Of a stretch of DNA of 64,000 nucleotides, positions 1-11,182 are shown in pieces. The DNA comes from Silene noctiflora (lineage: Eukaryota > Streptophyta > Magnoliopsida > Caryophyllales > Caryophyllaceae): contig VHZZ01000026.1 in assembly GCA_009801015.1 (NCBI GenBank), positions 370,374 through 434,373 on the forward strand. The letters are read 5' to 3'. The notes beneath the pieces were generated by a model that searched no databases, had not been told where the DNA came from, and saw only the letters and a program-made list of their open reading frames with translations. A program made the translations under genes and the position numbers. Every line of letters starts with the position of its first letter. The stretch's first letter is position 1.

Positions 1-284
1 TTCTTATAAAAATATGTGGTATATTAACTTGATAGGTAGTAGCTAAAAAATAAATAAGATATTTATTTTGTTTATAATAAATGAGAAGTTTAGAAAATAA
101 ATTATCCATCCCAAACAAAAATATTTCATAAGGTAAATGTTACTATATTTTTTCGCTCAAGATAGATCTATTGGAACAAGCTCTTTTAAAGATGTGGACA
201 ATACTAACTTGGGGCCTCGTTATAAAATTTCGCACAGGGCCCCCAAAATCTCGGAGACGGCCCTGGTCCAAGCATCACCAAAAC

Positions 285-2290
285 TGTCTGAAAACCGAAT
301 ACCATAACTCATGAAGCGATCCAAGACACGTAGTGGAAAAACTGGGAGAAAAAGAAACATGACTCGGTACTACCTTCCAAACGGTTGAAATTTAAGTGTA
401 TAATAAATACATGGTTTTCGAGATTTCAGAGTTTTCGAACAAAAATGTTTGTAAATCATACGGACGGTTCTTCGGGTAAGATAAAGTAACTACACAAATT
501 TTGAGAAGCAACAGAGGACATTTGAGTGTGCCGATATGCGATAAACTAGGCTCGGACGAAAAACGGGTACTCATTAAAAATAGATTATAACTTATTATTT
601 ATGGCTGAAATCGAATACGTAACTCATGAAACGAACCGAGACACGTGATGGTAAAACTGAGAGGAAAAGAAAAATGACCCGAACGAGCCGCTAAACAGCT
701 CAAATTTAAGTGTATAATACATTGTTTTCAGGATTTCAAGGTCTTAGAACAAAAATGCATGTAAATCATACGGATGGTTCCTCGGGTCAGATAAAGCAGA
801 CACACAAATTTTGAAAAGCAACAGATGACATTTGAGGGTGCAGGTACGCGATAAACGATTTCCGAACGAAAATTAGGTACTCCTTAAAAATAGATGAATA
901 CTTCTTATTTGGGGCTAAAAATCGAATACGGTAACTCATTAAGTGACCATTGGCACGTGGTAGAAAAACTGGGAGGAAAAGAAATATGACTCGGTACGAC
1001 CTCCCAAACGGCTCAAATTTAAGTGTATATAATAAACAGTTTTCGGGATTTTCAGGATTCCAAAACAAAAATGCCCGTAAATCATACAGACGGTTCCTCG
1101 GGTGTGATAAAGCAGCCACACAAATTTTGAGTAGAAACAGAGGATATTTGAGTGTGCCGGTATATGATAAACTAGTCTGGGACGAAAACTGAATACTCCT
1201 TAAAAATAGATGATAACTTGTTATTTAGGGCTAAGATCGAATACGGTAACTCATGAAACGACCCCAGATACGGTGGTGGAAAAACTGTGAGGAAAAGAAA
1301 CATGTCCCGGTACGACCTCCCAAACAGCTCAGATTTAAGTGTATAATACACGGTATTCGTGATTTCAGGGTTCCAAAACAAAAATGTCCTTAAATCATAC
1401 GGATGGTTCTTCGGGTGTGATAATGCAGCCACACAACTTTTGAGAAGTAACAGAGGACATTTGAGGGTGCCGGTACGCGATAAACGAATCTCGGACAAAA
1501 ATCATGTACTTAAAAATAGATGAATATTTCTTATTTGGGGCTGAAAATCGAATACGGTAACTTATTAAGCGACCATTGATACGTGGTTGAAAAATTGGGA
1601 GGAAAAGAAATATGACCTGGTACGACCTCCCAAACGGCTTAAATTTAAGTGTATAATACACGGTTTTCGGGTTTTCAAGGTTCCAGAACAAAAATGCCCA
1701 TAAATCATACAGACGGTTCCTCGGGTGTGATAAAGCAGCCACACAAATTTTGAGTAGAAACGGAGGACATTTGAGTGTGGCAGTATACGATAAAATAGTC
1801 TGGGACGAAAACCGAATACTCCTTAAAAATAGATGATAACTTGTTATTTAGGACTGAAATCAAATACGATAACTCATGAAACGACCCCAGAGACGTGGTG
1901 GAAAAACTGGGAGGAAAAGAAACATGACCCGGTACGACCTCCCAAACAGCTCAGATTTAAGTGTATATATAATACACGGTTTTCGAGATTTTAGGGTTCC
2001 GAAACAAAAATGTCCATAAATCATATGAATAGTTTCTCGGGTCAGATAAAGCAGCCACGCAAATTTTGAGAAGCAACAGAGGACATTTGATGGTGCAAGA
2101 TCGGGTTCTCCTTAAAAATGGATAAATACTCGTTAATTTGTTATTTAGGGCTGAAAATCAAATACAGTAATTCATGAAGGGCCCGAGACATGTGATAGAT
2201 AAACTTGTAGGAAAAGAAACATGACCCGAGACATGGTAATTCATGAAGAGACTCAATTTTCGGTATTTCAGAATCGCAGAACAAAAATGT
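285..2290 (-). repeat. ~313-bp satellite, array 1 (dimeric order)
   Basis: About six and a half head-to-tail copies of a ~313-bp unit. The landmark TTTAAGTG recurs at 391, 705, 1018, 1333, 1644 and 1956, giving spacings of 314, 313, 315, 311 and 312. The same unit, inverted, forms the array at 23.2-26.3 kb, and the strand given here takes that array as plus. Two monomer types alternate (see findings). The last copy decays after about 2100. Short open frames here are by-products of the repeat and I do not call genes. Confidence 0.9.
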
Positions 2291-2411
2291 CCTTAAATCA
2301 TATACATCTTTCTTTTCTTTCGGCAATTTTTTCTTCACATTTAGCTCTTTCATACAAAGTTTTACCAAAACTTTGTATTGACTGTTTTTAGAAAGTGATA
2401 AAAATCAGTTC

Positions 2412-2460
2412 AGGTTTCGAGTTTCGAGTTTCGAGTTTCGAGTTTCGAGTTTCGAGTTTG
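2412..2460. repeat. 7-bp microsatellite (GAGTTTC)n
   Basis: Six to seven perfect copies of GAGTTTC in tandem. The rest of the gene-free stretch up to 2775 holds only AT-rich sequence and a short (AAACAT)n run near 2648-2667. Confidence 0.85.
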
Positions 2461-2775
2461 CTTGGCATATATGATTGGAACTTGAAAGTACTAGGTGCTT
2501 GCCACTACCCTGTTTTAAGATTTATGACTGATATTCCGATTGTCGTTGTAGACTCGTAGGTTATAAATGAGTCGAGTTGTCGAATTGGTTGCAATATTTT
2601 TCAGCAAACTGTTTAAGTTTGTAAGTAAATCGGAACGCATGTTGGACATAAACATAAACATAAACATAAATCATACTCCGTAACTCACAAACATTGTAGC
2701 CTTTTATTTATGTTATATTTAACTCATGCATAACTTATTCAATCCATAATTATGTATTGCATGAGACGGTCTTAT

Positions 2776-3448
2776 CTAAGGAAATGGATTGAAAAGGTTA
2801 AGGGTGGTTCCGACCAAGGCGACTTTGTCGCTGTCATTCCTGATTCGGCCAACTAGCATAGCACCTGATTCTGGGTCCAAGTCTTGGCTAATCTCCCCAG
2901 ACTGGTCTAGTTCTTTTTCAACTTCATTCCAGTTCACATTCTGCACTAGCGCGTCTCGTGTTCCACCCTTCACATACACCTGTTTCCGCAATTATAAACT
3001 TAGCTCAGTCGATACAATGGTCTTACACAAGACTAACTGATGTCTGATGATTAACTAAGTTGGATTGAAGACTTACGCGAATAGGTTTAGTGGAATCATC
3101 AGGCTTAGACCAAGCCAAGAGCCATGCAGCAGAGCGAGGATTCTCTGGTAGGAGACCGTAAATGACAGCAGCCTTGGAACCCTTGTGAACAATGGTGGCA
3201 CCATCACCAGAGTTGATAAACTCGGGTATCCGAGTCATGAAATTCCCAGACCAGCTATGGCTTCTGTAGAACCTGGCCTGATGTGGCCCACTATTCCTTA
3301 GTTCAGTCAATGCCATGGCAGTGATTTGGTCACTACTGTCAATGTTTTTCTGCAGATTGTTCTTTGCATCTTTCATCACCTCCTCTAGTTTCGCCTTTTC
3401 AATCTCGAAAGCTTGAGCCACATCCTTGGGCTGTTGAGCTGATGCCAT
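2776..3448 (-). CDS. 23-kDa jasmonate-induced protein-like
   Basis: Two coding exons on the minus strand, 3448-3077 (124 codons) and 2979-2776 (67 codons plus TAG), give 191 residues. The intron 3076-2980 has a GTAAGT donor and a CAG acceptor in phase 0. The protein resembles the 23-kDa jasmonate-induced proteins, with blocks such as KAAVIYGLLPENPRSAAWL and the C-terminal MLVGRIRNDSDKVALVGTTL. I see no signal peptide, membrane segment or catalytic motif. The family is stress and jasmonate induced; its biochemical role is not established. I chose the ATG at 3448 rather than the in-frame ATG at 3466 because the latter falls inside a likely leader intron. That intron runs 3524-3456 (donor CAAG/GTATAT, acceptor CATAG) and is only 69 bp. 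A TATA box fits upstream at 3603-3596. The family name comes from recall of the protein pattern. Confidence 0.8.
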
Positions 3449-3595
3449 GGTTGTCCTATGCCACACACGATATTAGCTCAAAACATACGATCTATAACTA
3501 AAACAAAAGCCGAAGACAATATACCTTGAGACGAAGAATGTATAGCAGAGGGTATACTTTGCTGCTGTGTATAAACTAAGGATGGGTTTGATTGA

Positions 3596-3603
3596 TATTT
3601 ATA
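3596..3603 (-). promoter_or_regulatory. TATA box of the jasmonate-induced-type gene
   Basis: TATAAATA on the minus strand. It lies about 70 bp upstream of the proposed leader-intron donor, so transcription would begin near 3565. Confidence 0.55.
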
Positions 3604-4392
3604 GACGCACACCACTCCGTTTTTGCACTAGAGAGCGGATTATCTGTCTTATTTTCGTGTGTTATATTACGTCCCATTATCATAGAAATGGTCATATAAA
3701 TTATATTACGTTATCTCATTCCTTAGATTTTTCGCCCCTGCAAAGGCCAAGTACACGGTTTGATCCCTAGGTTTAAATAGGCTATTTCCGAGTGACTCAT
3801 AATTGGAATTTAGGATTACGACTCAAATTACATCGCCGGACTTAAATTGTAAAATTTTTACTGAGCTTTGGCCATAATAAACTTGCTTATTATCGGTGGC
3901 GGAGCTAGGGGTGGATGAAGTTTTGGTTAAAATTTCCGAACCTTTTTCGAGTTTATCTTGTACCATTTCCCCTTTTGCCCCGCAGAAATTTCACGCTCCC
4001 TAATAAGTTTAAATTCTAACTCCGTCACAGCTAATTACGGAAAGAAAAGGAAAAAAAAAATAGTGGCGAATACGATCCCTTAAGAATAAAGAATAGATAG
4101 GGCGAGTGGACAAACCCACTGAAATATTCTCTTTTTTTTTAGCAAAAAAAAAATCAATTGGGATATTTACCATTTTTTCAGACTCAAATACATTGCACAA
4201 ATTTTGAAGTGAGACGGTTTCTCGTTAATGTTAGTGAGAGATTTCTCGTAATAGGTAGTTATTATTTTATCAGTCACAAATATTTGTGAGACTACTTATT
4301 TTGAAAGCCGAGTTGTTGCATACTTGCATATCTCTGAGTTTTTTTATCCCTTTCATTATAAACCGTAACTAATTTTATATCGTACATCTAGA
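3604..4392. other. Intergenic, no gene seen
   Basis: AT-rich sequence. At about 3894-4026 there is a fragment with ends GGTGGCGGAGCTAGGGG and AACTCCGTCAC. It resembles the small element at 51260-51375 (AGTGGTGGAGC ends) and may be a decayed relative. Nothing else is supported. Confidence 0.4.
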
Positions 4393-4655
4393 GATGACTA
4401 TCAGCACGGGCTGACCCGGCCCGACCAGTTTAGGCATCTAGCACACAGCTCGGCCCAGTCTGGCCTGACCCGCCCTTGGCCTGCCTATTTAGTAAAAAAA
4501 ATAATTACACAGACCCGCCAGCCCGGCCACAGGCCTGACCCGGGTCAAACATTATTCCAGCCCGGCCCGGCCAAGCCCGCCCCTGCCGATTCAGGGCCTG
4601 ATCAGAGCAGCCCGGCCCAACCCGAACCCGGCCCGAGAACACTTGTATGTACATC
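4393..4655. repeat. GC-rich CCCGGCC repeat, probably a small hAT-like element
   Basis: Dense CCCGGCC/GGCCTGACCC motifs in an otherwise AT-rich region. The ends TAGAGATG and CATCCCTA (reverse complement TAGGGATG) form a weak terminal inverted repeat. I could not find a convincing target duplication. Comparable GC-rich tracts occur at 10583-11182, 11590-12090 and 40720-41030. Confidence 0.4.
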
Positions 4656-4825
4656 CCTATTTTATACTCTATAACTTATTGTATCAGTTTAATTTCAAAT
4701 TGAAAATAGTTGTATAATAAAATTTATTGATAGATCGTCTCTCCGACGTAATCTTCCTTGCTTGTAAATCCCTGACAATTATTTTCAACGTTTTTCTTGT
4801 GTTATTCTTTAAGTATTTCAGGACG

Positions 4826-4962
4826 CAGTCCGTCTTGCTTGTGACGGTTACAAGCTTGTGACGTCTCACAAGCTTCTCCCCACTTGCCTCTCCCATTTAC
4901 AAGTTTGTCTCACGTCACAAAACTTGTGACGTGTTCACCCACGTCACAAATGAGAATTTGTG
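4826..4962. mobile_element. Mutator-like MITE, GTGACGG family (copy 1)
   Basis: A 137-bp element. One end reads GTCCGTCTTGCTTGTGACGG and the other, as reverse complement, CACAAATTCTCATTTGTGACG. It is flanked by TTCAGGACG (4817-4825) and TTCAGGACC (4963-4971), a 9-bp target duplication with one mismatch, as Mutator-type transposition leaves. Confidence 0.75.
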
Positions 4963-5252
4963 TTCAGGACCAGGGAGCATAAATTCTTGTCACCATTAAG
5001 AAAAAAAAGTGAAAAAGGTGATTCTTGATCATTATTTGTAGAATATTTTTTTATAGCAAATTTTTACAGGAATTTTTAATCTCAAATAATTTTTTTTTCT
5101 TATAGGGTAATTATCGAAACATAAATCACTCGTATGCGAATAACAGCCCTAAACGCTTATTGTTTTTGCAGTGTCAGTTAGCTTAGTTAAGCTAACTGGT
5201 AAAGTCACGAGGGATGCGGTACTCATGATCTGGATTCAAACTCCGTTGGCAT

Positions 5253-5728
5253 TAGGGGTGAGCAAAATCGTATACCCGATACGGTTTTAAAAATCGCAAA
5301 AATCACTATACGGATTCGTTACGGTTTAACCGTATATACGGTTTTCGGGTACCCGGAAAAACCGTGTATACGGAATCCGTATATACGGATACGGTTTGGT
5401 AACAAATGCCTAATTAAACATTGTAATTATTCAAGAGTTAATAATTACCTATAACATGACCGCCTCTACTGAAAGACATATTAGAAGAGTGGGAGTTGAA
5501 AGAGGAACTTTGCATTATTTTATTTTTTTTATACAAAAACTTCAAACCGTGTTAAAAACCGTATATACGGTTTCAGTTTTCCCCTACCTGGATACGATAC
5601 GGTTTTTATATAACCGTATCGTATATACGGATTTTCATATCGTATATACGGAAATTCGTATAACTCAAACCGTATACCATATCGTATCCGTATTATAAAA
5701 TCGTATCGTATATTTTTGCTCACCCCTA
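5253..5728. mobile_element. hAT-like MITE made of CGTATACGG-type repeats
   Basis: A 476-bp element with terminal inverted repeats TAGGGGTGAGCAAAAT and ATTTTTGCTCACCCCTA. The interior consists largely of alternating-strand copies of ATACGG and CGTATATACGG, so it can fold on itself along its length. No clear 8-bp target duplication remains. Confidence 0.6.
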
Positions 5729-5790
5729 AATTGTTATGTACAGCATTATGTTTTTTGTTCGTGATGCTCTTTGTTCCCTCGTGTTTACTA

Positions 5791-5998
5791 CTCACTCCGT
5801 CCCGGTTATTTGTTGTCATTTTTCATTTTAGGGTATCTCAGTTAATTGTTGTCCTTTCTATTTTATGATTGCATTTGATGAGTAATTTGATCGTTCACAT
5901 TCAATTTAGTCCACTTGTCATGTTATAATTGGCTCCCTCTTTTTTTCTTGGTCTTTATGCGAAAACCAAAGGACAACAAATGACCGGGACGGAGGGAG
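5791..5998. mobile_element. Stowaway (Tc1/mariner-type) MITE
   Basis: A 208-bp element with ends CTCACTCCGTCCCGG and CCGGGACGGAGGGAG, flanked by TA (5789-5790 and 5999-6000). These are the classical Stowaway terminal repeat and target. The sub-terminal TTATTTGTTGTC/GACAACAAATGA matches the units of the tandem array at 49.5-50.5 kb. Confidence 0.85.
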
Positions 5999-6595
5999 TA
6001 TATTATTGGCTTCTCCACATAAAAAAATCATCATCCTGTTGTTTACCGGGGATGTTTTTGTCTAGTGGTGACGATCAAGCGATTGTGACAATTGGTTAGA
6101 ATACGAGTTTGAATCCCCTGTTATATTATACGGCTTTGCGCTTCATTTGACATACAAAAATAAAATAAAATAATATTTGTTCAACCATGCAAACGGTACA
6201 AATTATGAAATGTCAATTGTTCGAACTGGTTTAAGCAAGGTTGTCTAATAACAAGTTTAATATGAGTAGTTTTCCAAAATTTAATACGATTTATTACCGA
6301 ATGAGAAAAGAAGGATAATACCTTCAACTCGTAATACTATTCTCTAAAAATAAAATAAAGACAACTATCTGTATATTATGGGTTGTAAAAAGTAATTTAC
6401 TTCGTATATTTTTAACGTTAGTTAAACAAACTCTATAAGAAAAAATATTATTTTATTAATCAATATGGGTTGGGCCAGACCAAAATTTCGGCCACATATT
6501 CGACCCAAAAATACTTTGGGCTTTTTTGGACCAAAATATAAGACCCAAGCCCTTCACAAAAAAATACTTTGGGCATTGAAAATTATAGAATTTCT

Positions 6596-7139
6596 CGGCA
6601 TTGATTCATGTGGTACCCTTGAACTTTTCCATTTTGCACACGGTACTCAACTTTTTAAGTTCGTGTACATTATACCCTCCATGTTTAATTTTCATGCACA
6701 ACATACCCTTTTTGTCGCTGTAAAAAAATTCAATTGCGCATAATTCCTAGATCGGAATTCAGAATCGGTCAATTGTTTTTCCTAAGATGATTATCTATTC
6801 ATAATCTACGATTTGAGAAAAAAAAAATTGCCAACTGAAATTTTATAGGGTTTTTTTAACGAAAATCTCAAATCAACCATATATTCGATCTTAAATTTCC
6901 GAATGACCATTTTCGTTTTATCAATTTATAGATCTCAAAAAGTTAATCAAGTTGAAAAAAAAAATTAATCAATTCCGATTTATGATCTATAATTTATGCT
7001 CAAATGAAAATTTAAAAAACGATAAATAGGGCACGTTATGCCTGTAAATCATATTTCAGGGATATGATGTGCACAAACTTAAAAAGTTGGGTACCACGCG
7101 AAAAATGGCAATGTTCGAGGGTACCACGCGAATTTTCCG
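6596..7139. mobile_element. Foldback element with long inverted arms
   Basis: About 544 bp. The left arm (GTGGTACCCTTGAACTTTTCC, then CAACTTTTTAAGTTCGTG) reappears inverted in the right arm (GGTACCCTCGAACATTGCC, then CAACTTTTTAAGTTTGTG), each arm running about 110 bp or more. The outer end CGGAAAATTCGCGTGGTACC is close to the end of the three-copy family at 33.4, 41.4 and 48.1 kb. The flanks do not show a convincing 9-bp duplication. Confidence 0.65.
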
Positions 7140-8367
7140 ATAAAATTAAGATAAAATAAAATGTTGTGATAGATAGTGGGGTGTGATCAATTTTAGGAAA
7201 AAAAAAGTTGTTGTGGATTCCAATTAAAAAACTTTGTTTTTATACTAAGCTACTCATAATTAAGATTTGATTACGGCATAAATTGGTTCGACCGACTTAT
7301 ATATTCTAAAATTCACACATTTTAAAAAAGTATATTCTTCTTTTAGCAAAAAGAATCCACTCGGATATCAGGTAATCTCTCTTAAGACGTTATATCTGTC
7401 TCATGGATAAAATGGTCAATTTGTTGCCGGAGATCCCTTTTTTATTACTTAATATCGGTTCAGTTCCGTTGAATTATTCATGTTTAAAAGGATCGATACA
7501 TATTTTACTCTTTAGGAAGAAAAAAAAAGAATGAAAAGGAGAAATTCTTAATTCATTAGCCATAAAGAAAATTCTCCACACATGACCGACGTCGAAACCA
7601 TGTTATTTAGCCATCACTTTAGGAAGAGTGATCTACATATTACTTGTACTCAAACTGTTCTCTGCCGTGGCGCATGCTACGTAACTGAGAATGATGATGA
7701 ATACAATCTTTGGCTCGAACGACCTGAAATGATCAATGTTCAAATGAGAAACCAAGTCATATTCACTCTGCAAGAAGCAAATATCTGTCACTGAGAAATT
7801 GTAAAGGGTAAAGGAAAATGGTCGTCCAGCTGAGTATAGTTGCGACTAGAGAGTCGTAACCATGGATCATCGTAAGTGTATTGTATGATACTATGATATA
7901 TCCAAATATGTTGAAAAGCTCCAACACATTCGACATTGTCATAGTATATAATGAATTTTATTGCGACATTGTCATCTGCAATTCATGAAATTGTGTACGG
8001 TTTTACTATTCTTTGGCAATTCACGAGTTTCATGTTCAAAACATTGTGTACGGTTTTAATATTGTAATTCGTGAAATTTTCTAACATGGGTCATCTGCAA
8101 ACAGTTTCGTGTTCAAAACACTAGTGAGGCTTCTGAACCCCGCACCAGAAAGGAATTCAGAGGCCTTAGTTACAGACCGAAACCTCTAGTGTTTTGTAAT
8201 TTAAATCTGCAAATCAAATTCTACCTAAAACCTCGATTGACAAACAGCAGTACAGCACATCAAACTTCAGATCACAGATTCACAGAATACTATCCGAATG
8301 AGGTAATAGAGGTAAAATTACTATTTGTCAGAAGTTTCTCACCTAGTAGCTGCTGATGCAGTTAACC
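7140..8367. other. Intergenic; one unexplained small reading frame
   Basis: Mostly AT-rich. A plus-strand frame at 7582-7794 encodes 70 residues with four cysteines and a fairly non-repetitive composition (ITCTQTVLCRGACYVTEN in the middle). I do not recognise it, see no splice partner or promoter for it, and leave it uncalled. It could be the remnant of an exon. The 7860-8140 stretch repeats phrases such as GTGTACGGTTTTA and TTCATGTTCAAAACA, suggesting old local duplication. Confidence 0.3.
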
Positions 8368-10172
8368 TTATGCAGAGGCATCGCCAACATACTTGAACTC
8401 CTGTACTTCCTTGAAGTTCAACCATGGCTTGACCCACACTTTCGCTTCATAAAGCTTCTTCGCACCACCATCAGTCACCTCAATGGTTAAATAGTAAACA
8501 GTACCAGCAACGACTTGCTCCTTCGTCTTCACAACCCTTTGAAATTCCAGCAAAGCATTCTGCCATGACAATGTATCCCTTGTCAGATCTCAGATCATAT
8601 AATATACGGAATAGAAAGTATCCCTCGTCAGATCTCAGATCATATAATCTACGAAGTACATATTGACGAATTCTTCTTAAGCCCAAATATGATTTCATTT
8701 AACAAGTGACAATGGATTGAGTAATAAGGAGTGATCAATTTCCCATCTTTTCTTCTTACGACCAAAAAAAGGTTCATCCTAAAACCAATAGACAATAGAT
8801 GGAGCGATAAAAGTGATCAAATTTCCATGTTTTCCTCATTACTCGAAGAAGATTTCATCCTAAAACACAGTGGGTGTAGTGACAATCGATGGAACAATAA
8901 AGTGATCAACTTCTCGTCTTTTATACACGCGGCTAATGATCAAGGATGCGTCTTCTACAATTCACACACTCTACAATTCCCATGAGCACTTAGATCAACT
9001 GGTAAGGGGTTGTTCTAGCTTAACCATAAGTCTCGTGCTCAAGCCCTAGGAACGCAGCAGTGTTGAAACTCATTAGGGAGAGCTTTACCGCCCTAGTGAT
9101 CCTATCCGGCTCGAATCCGGATTAAACCGGATGGTTTACACCAAAAAAAACAATTCACCAACTCATAGACGCAAAACCATACTCCCTCCCTCCCACCCCA
9201 TTCAACTAGTTGTCTACGTATCATTAAAATACTCCTTTTAACGTAAACAAAAAAATCTCAATATTTAATACCAAAAGATGAGAACTTTTGTCAAAAAAAA
9301 CCATCTCAACCAAAAGCTTAAGCTAATGGTCGGAGTCCCACACGAATACCCATTGAGCTTGAAGTGTGGATGCAATTATACGCCTCCGCATACGCATGCC
9401 TGATGCTTAATATTCCACTTTAGAAATTGGGGGACACCGAGATTTTAACCCGTGACTTTTAGTCACATGACTCTGGTACCATGTCCTACGTTGATGGTTG
9501 GAGTCCCAAAATCTATTTTATACTCTAATAACTTTGTTATTCTAGATGCAATATAACTTCATCAAACTATTGCAAAATTATACCCTTTTTCATTCTACAA
9601 AATATAATATGTCTCACGTATATTAAACAAACGTATGAAATGATAGATGAACAGTCTTAACCAAAACCTTAAGGTGATATTTATTATGCTCCCTCACTCA
9701 AATGCCCATTGGGCTTGAAGAGTGGTTAATGCACAAGCTCCCTCGTACCTCGTACCATGTACCATGTACCATGTACCATGTACCATGTACCATGTACCAT
9801 GTACCATGTACCATGTGATGAGGTTTCACTTCGTGAGTTTTTGAGGAGTTTTGAGGTTGTCAGGATTCGAACCGAGACCTTCGGTCACACTGGCTCTGAT
9901 ACCACGATAGACTGGAGTATGAATTAACATACCCAATACAAAAAAAATACAGTTTTGAAAGTAAAAAACATACCAAATACAAAATTTACAGCAGAAAATC
10001 ATCTATATTTACCAAAAGATTCATCAAACTACCAAAAAAATTGATGAAAAAAGGTGGGAAAAAAAACCTCTTTGGAATTGTGATGATCAACAGCAAATTT
10101 AGCAAGATCATCAATCTCCAAACTGTTGGCTGATGATCCTCCAGTCTCCTTGATGCCTCCTACTAATGCCAT
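8368..10172 (-). CDS. Phytocystatin (cysteine protease inhibitor)
   Basis: Two exons, 10172-10068 (35 codons) and 8559-8368 (63 codons plus TAA), encode a 98-residue cystatin, the usual length of a single-domain plant cystatin. It would inhibit papain-like proteases by the tripartite wedge. The N-terminal Gly-Gly is at residues 5-6, QVVAG is in the first hairpin (about residues 54-58) and Pro-Trp is in KPWLNF. The plant-specific helix motif reads [10 protein letters not shown], where the usual acidic residue at the eighth position is His. No signal peptide, so probably cytosolic. The single phase-0 intron (10067-8560, 1508 bp) interrupts at ...HNSKE/NALLEF. It has filled with a SINE-like insert, a TACCATG minisatellite and the end of a small transposon near 9180. 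Family assignment is secure; which protease it targets is unknown. Confidence 0.93.
8985..9150 (+). mobile_element. tRNA-derived SINE-like element
   Basis: Contains TAGATCAACTGGTAAGGGG, a plausible Pol III A box, followed about 35 bp later by GTGCTCAAGCCC as a weak B box. The copy ends in an A-rich tail (CACCAAAAAAAA). It lies in the cystatin intron in antisense orientation to that gene. Confidence 0.45.
9742..9815. repeat. 7-bp minisatellite (TACCATG)n
   Basis: About eight to nine nearly perfect copies of TACCATG inside the cystatin intron. Just downstream (about 9860-9905) is a stretch ending CTGGCTCTGATACCA, the 3' end of initiator tRNA-Met. Such stretches occur at priming sites of LTR-type elements, but I see no element around it. 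Confidence 0.85.
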
Positions 10173-10582
10173 TTTTTTTGTAAGTGTGAATATTTGATCA
10201 ACTGTATGGATTGTGCCTTTGTGGGTTGGTGGGTATCCTCCTTTTGTAGTGGACACTTTTGAGATGAGTAGATAAGATATTAAGATTTTTGTGTTGATTG
10301 ATCCGACCCGAACGCTGGTTTTACGCGGTAAATATCGTTAGCTACGTATTTGCAAAAATTACTCGTTTTACGCGGTAAATATAATTAGCTACGTATTTGC
10401 AAAAATTATAAAAGTTAGATATTTTTAATGCACTCGTAAAGACGAATCATACAACATCCCACATGAATATATTTCCACTTACGTATTGATAGAAAATCGA
10501 AATTAAAGGTTCACTAGTTAATAGTGTACAAAATAGAAATGTGTAGGGTGGAGCTGAATGGATGAAGTATATGACTCTTATG

Positions 10583-11182
10583 TAGACCTGTCAAACGGGT
10601 CGGGCGGGTCGGGTCCCGGGTCAGAATACGTGTCGGGTCGAATACGGGTCGGGTCAGATACGGGTCGGGTTAGGGTCAGAATACGGGTCAAGAAATAATT
10701 TCTAACGTCTTTTTTAATCTATTTTTTTAATTAAAAAAATAATTTTTAAAAACGTAAAACATATTTAAAATTAATATTTTAATCATATTCAACGTTTACA
10801 TTACTTATTTCAACGTTTAAATTAATTATATTGACATAATTATTAAACTAAAGTTTTTTTAATAATTATTTTAGTATCAAGTATTGTAAAAGTGATATAA
10901 AATTGACTTTTTAGTTATGTTTGTAATTTTTAATAATAAAAAAATAATTTTTTAACAATTTTTTTCAAATATAATATAAAAATATTAATATTTTAATAAA
11001 AATCTTGATTTATCTTTGACCCAACGGGTCGACCCGTTCGGGTCGGGTCTTGACCCTAAAATAACGGGTCATTTCGGGTTCGGGTCAAACGGGTTATGGG
11101 TCGAAAAAACCGGGTTTGTAACCCTAAAAAAACGGGTTGGACGGGTCGGGTTTTCGGGTCGGGTCGAGTTTTGACAGGTCTA
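10583..11182. mobile_element. hAT-type non-autonomous element with 8-bp duplication
   Basis: A 600-bp element starting TAGACCTGTCAAA and ending TTTTGACAGGTCTA, flanked on both sides by CTCTTATG (10575-10582 and 11183-11190), a perfect 8-bp target duplication typical of hAT transposons. Both arms are built of CGGGTCGGGTC-type repeats around a 300-bp AT-rich core. It encodes nothing. It lies about 410 bp upstream of the cystatin start codon. Confidence 0.85.

Noticed and set aside
392-1742. Minus-strand reading frames of 60-115 codons near the left edge
   Set aside because: They are the same satellite read on the other strand, with no start context, promoter or homology.
9860-9905. Intact LTR element, suggested by the initiator-tRNA-like CTCTGATACCA
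   Set aside because: No paired terminal repeats or coding region are visible around it; at most a fossil scrap.
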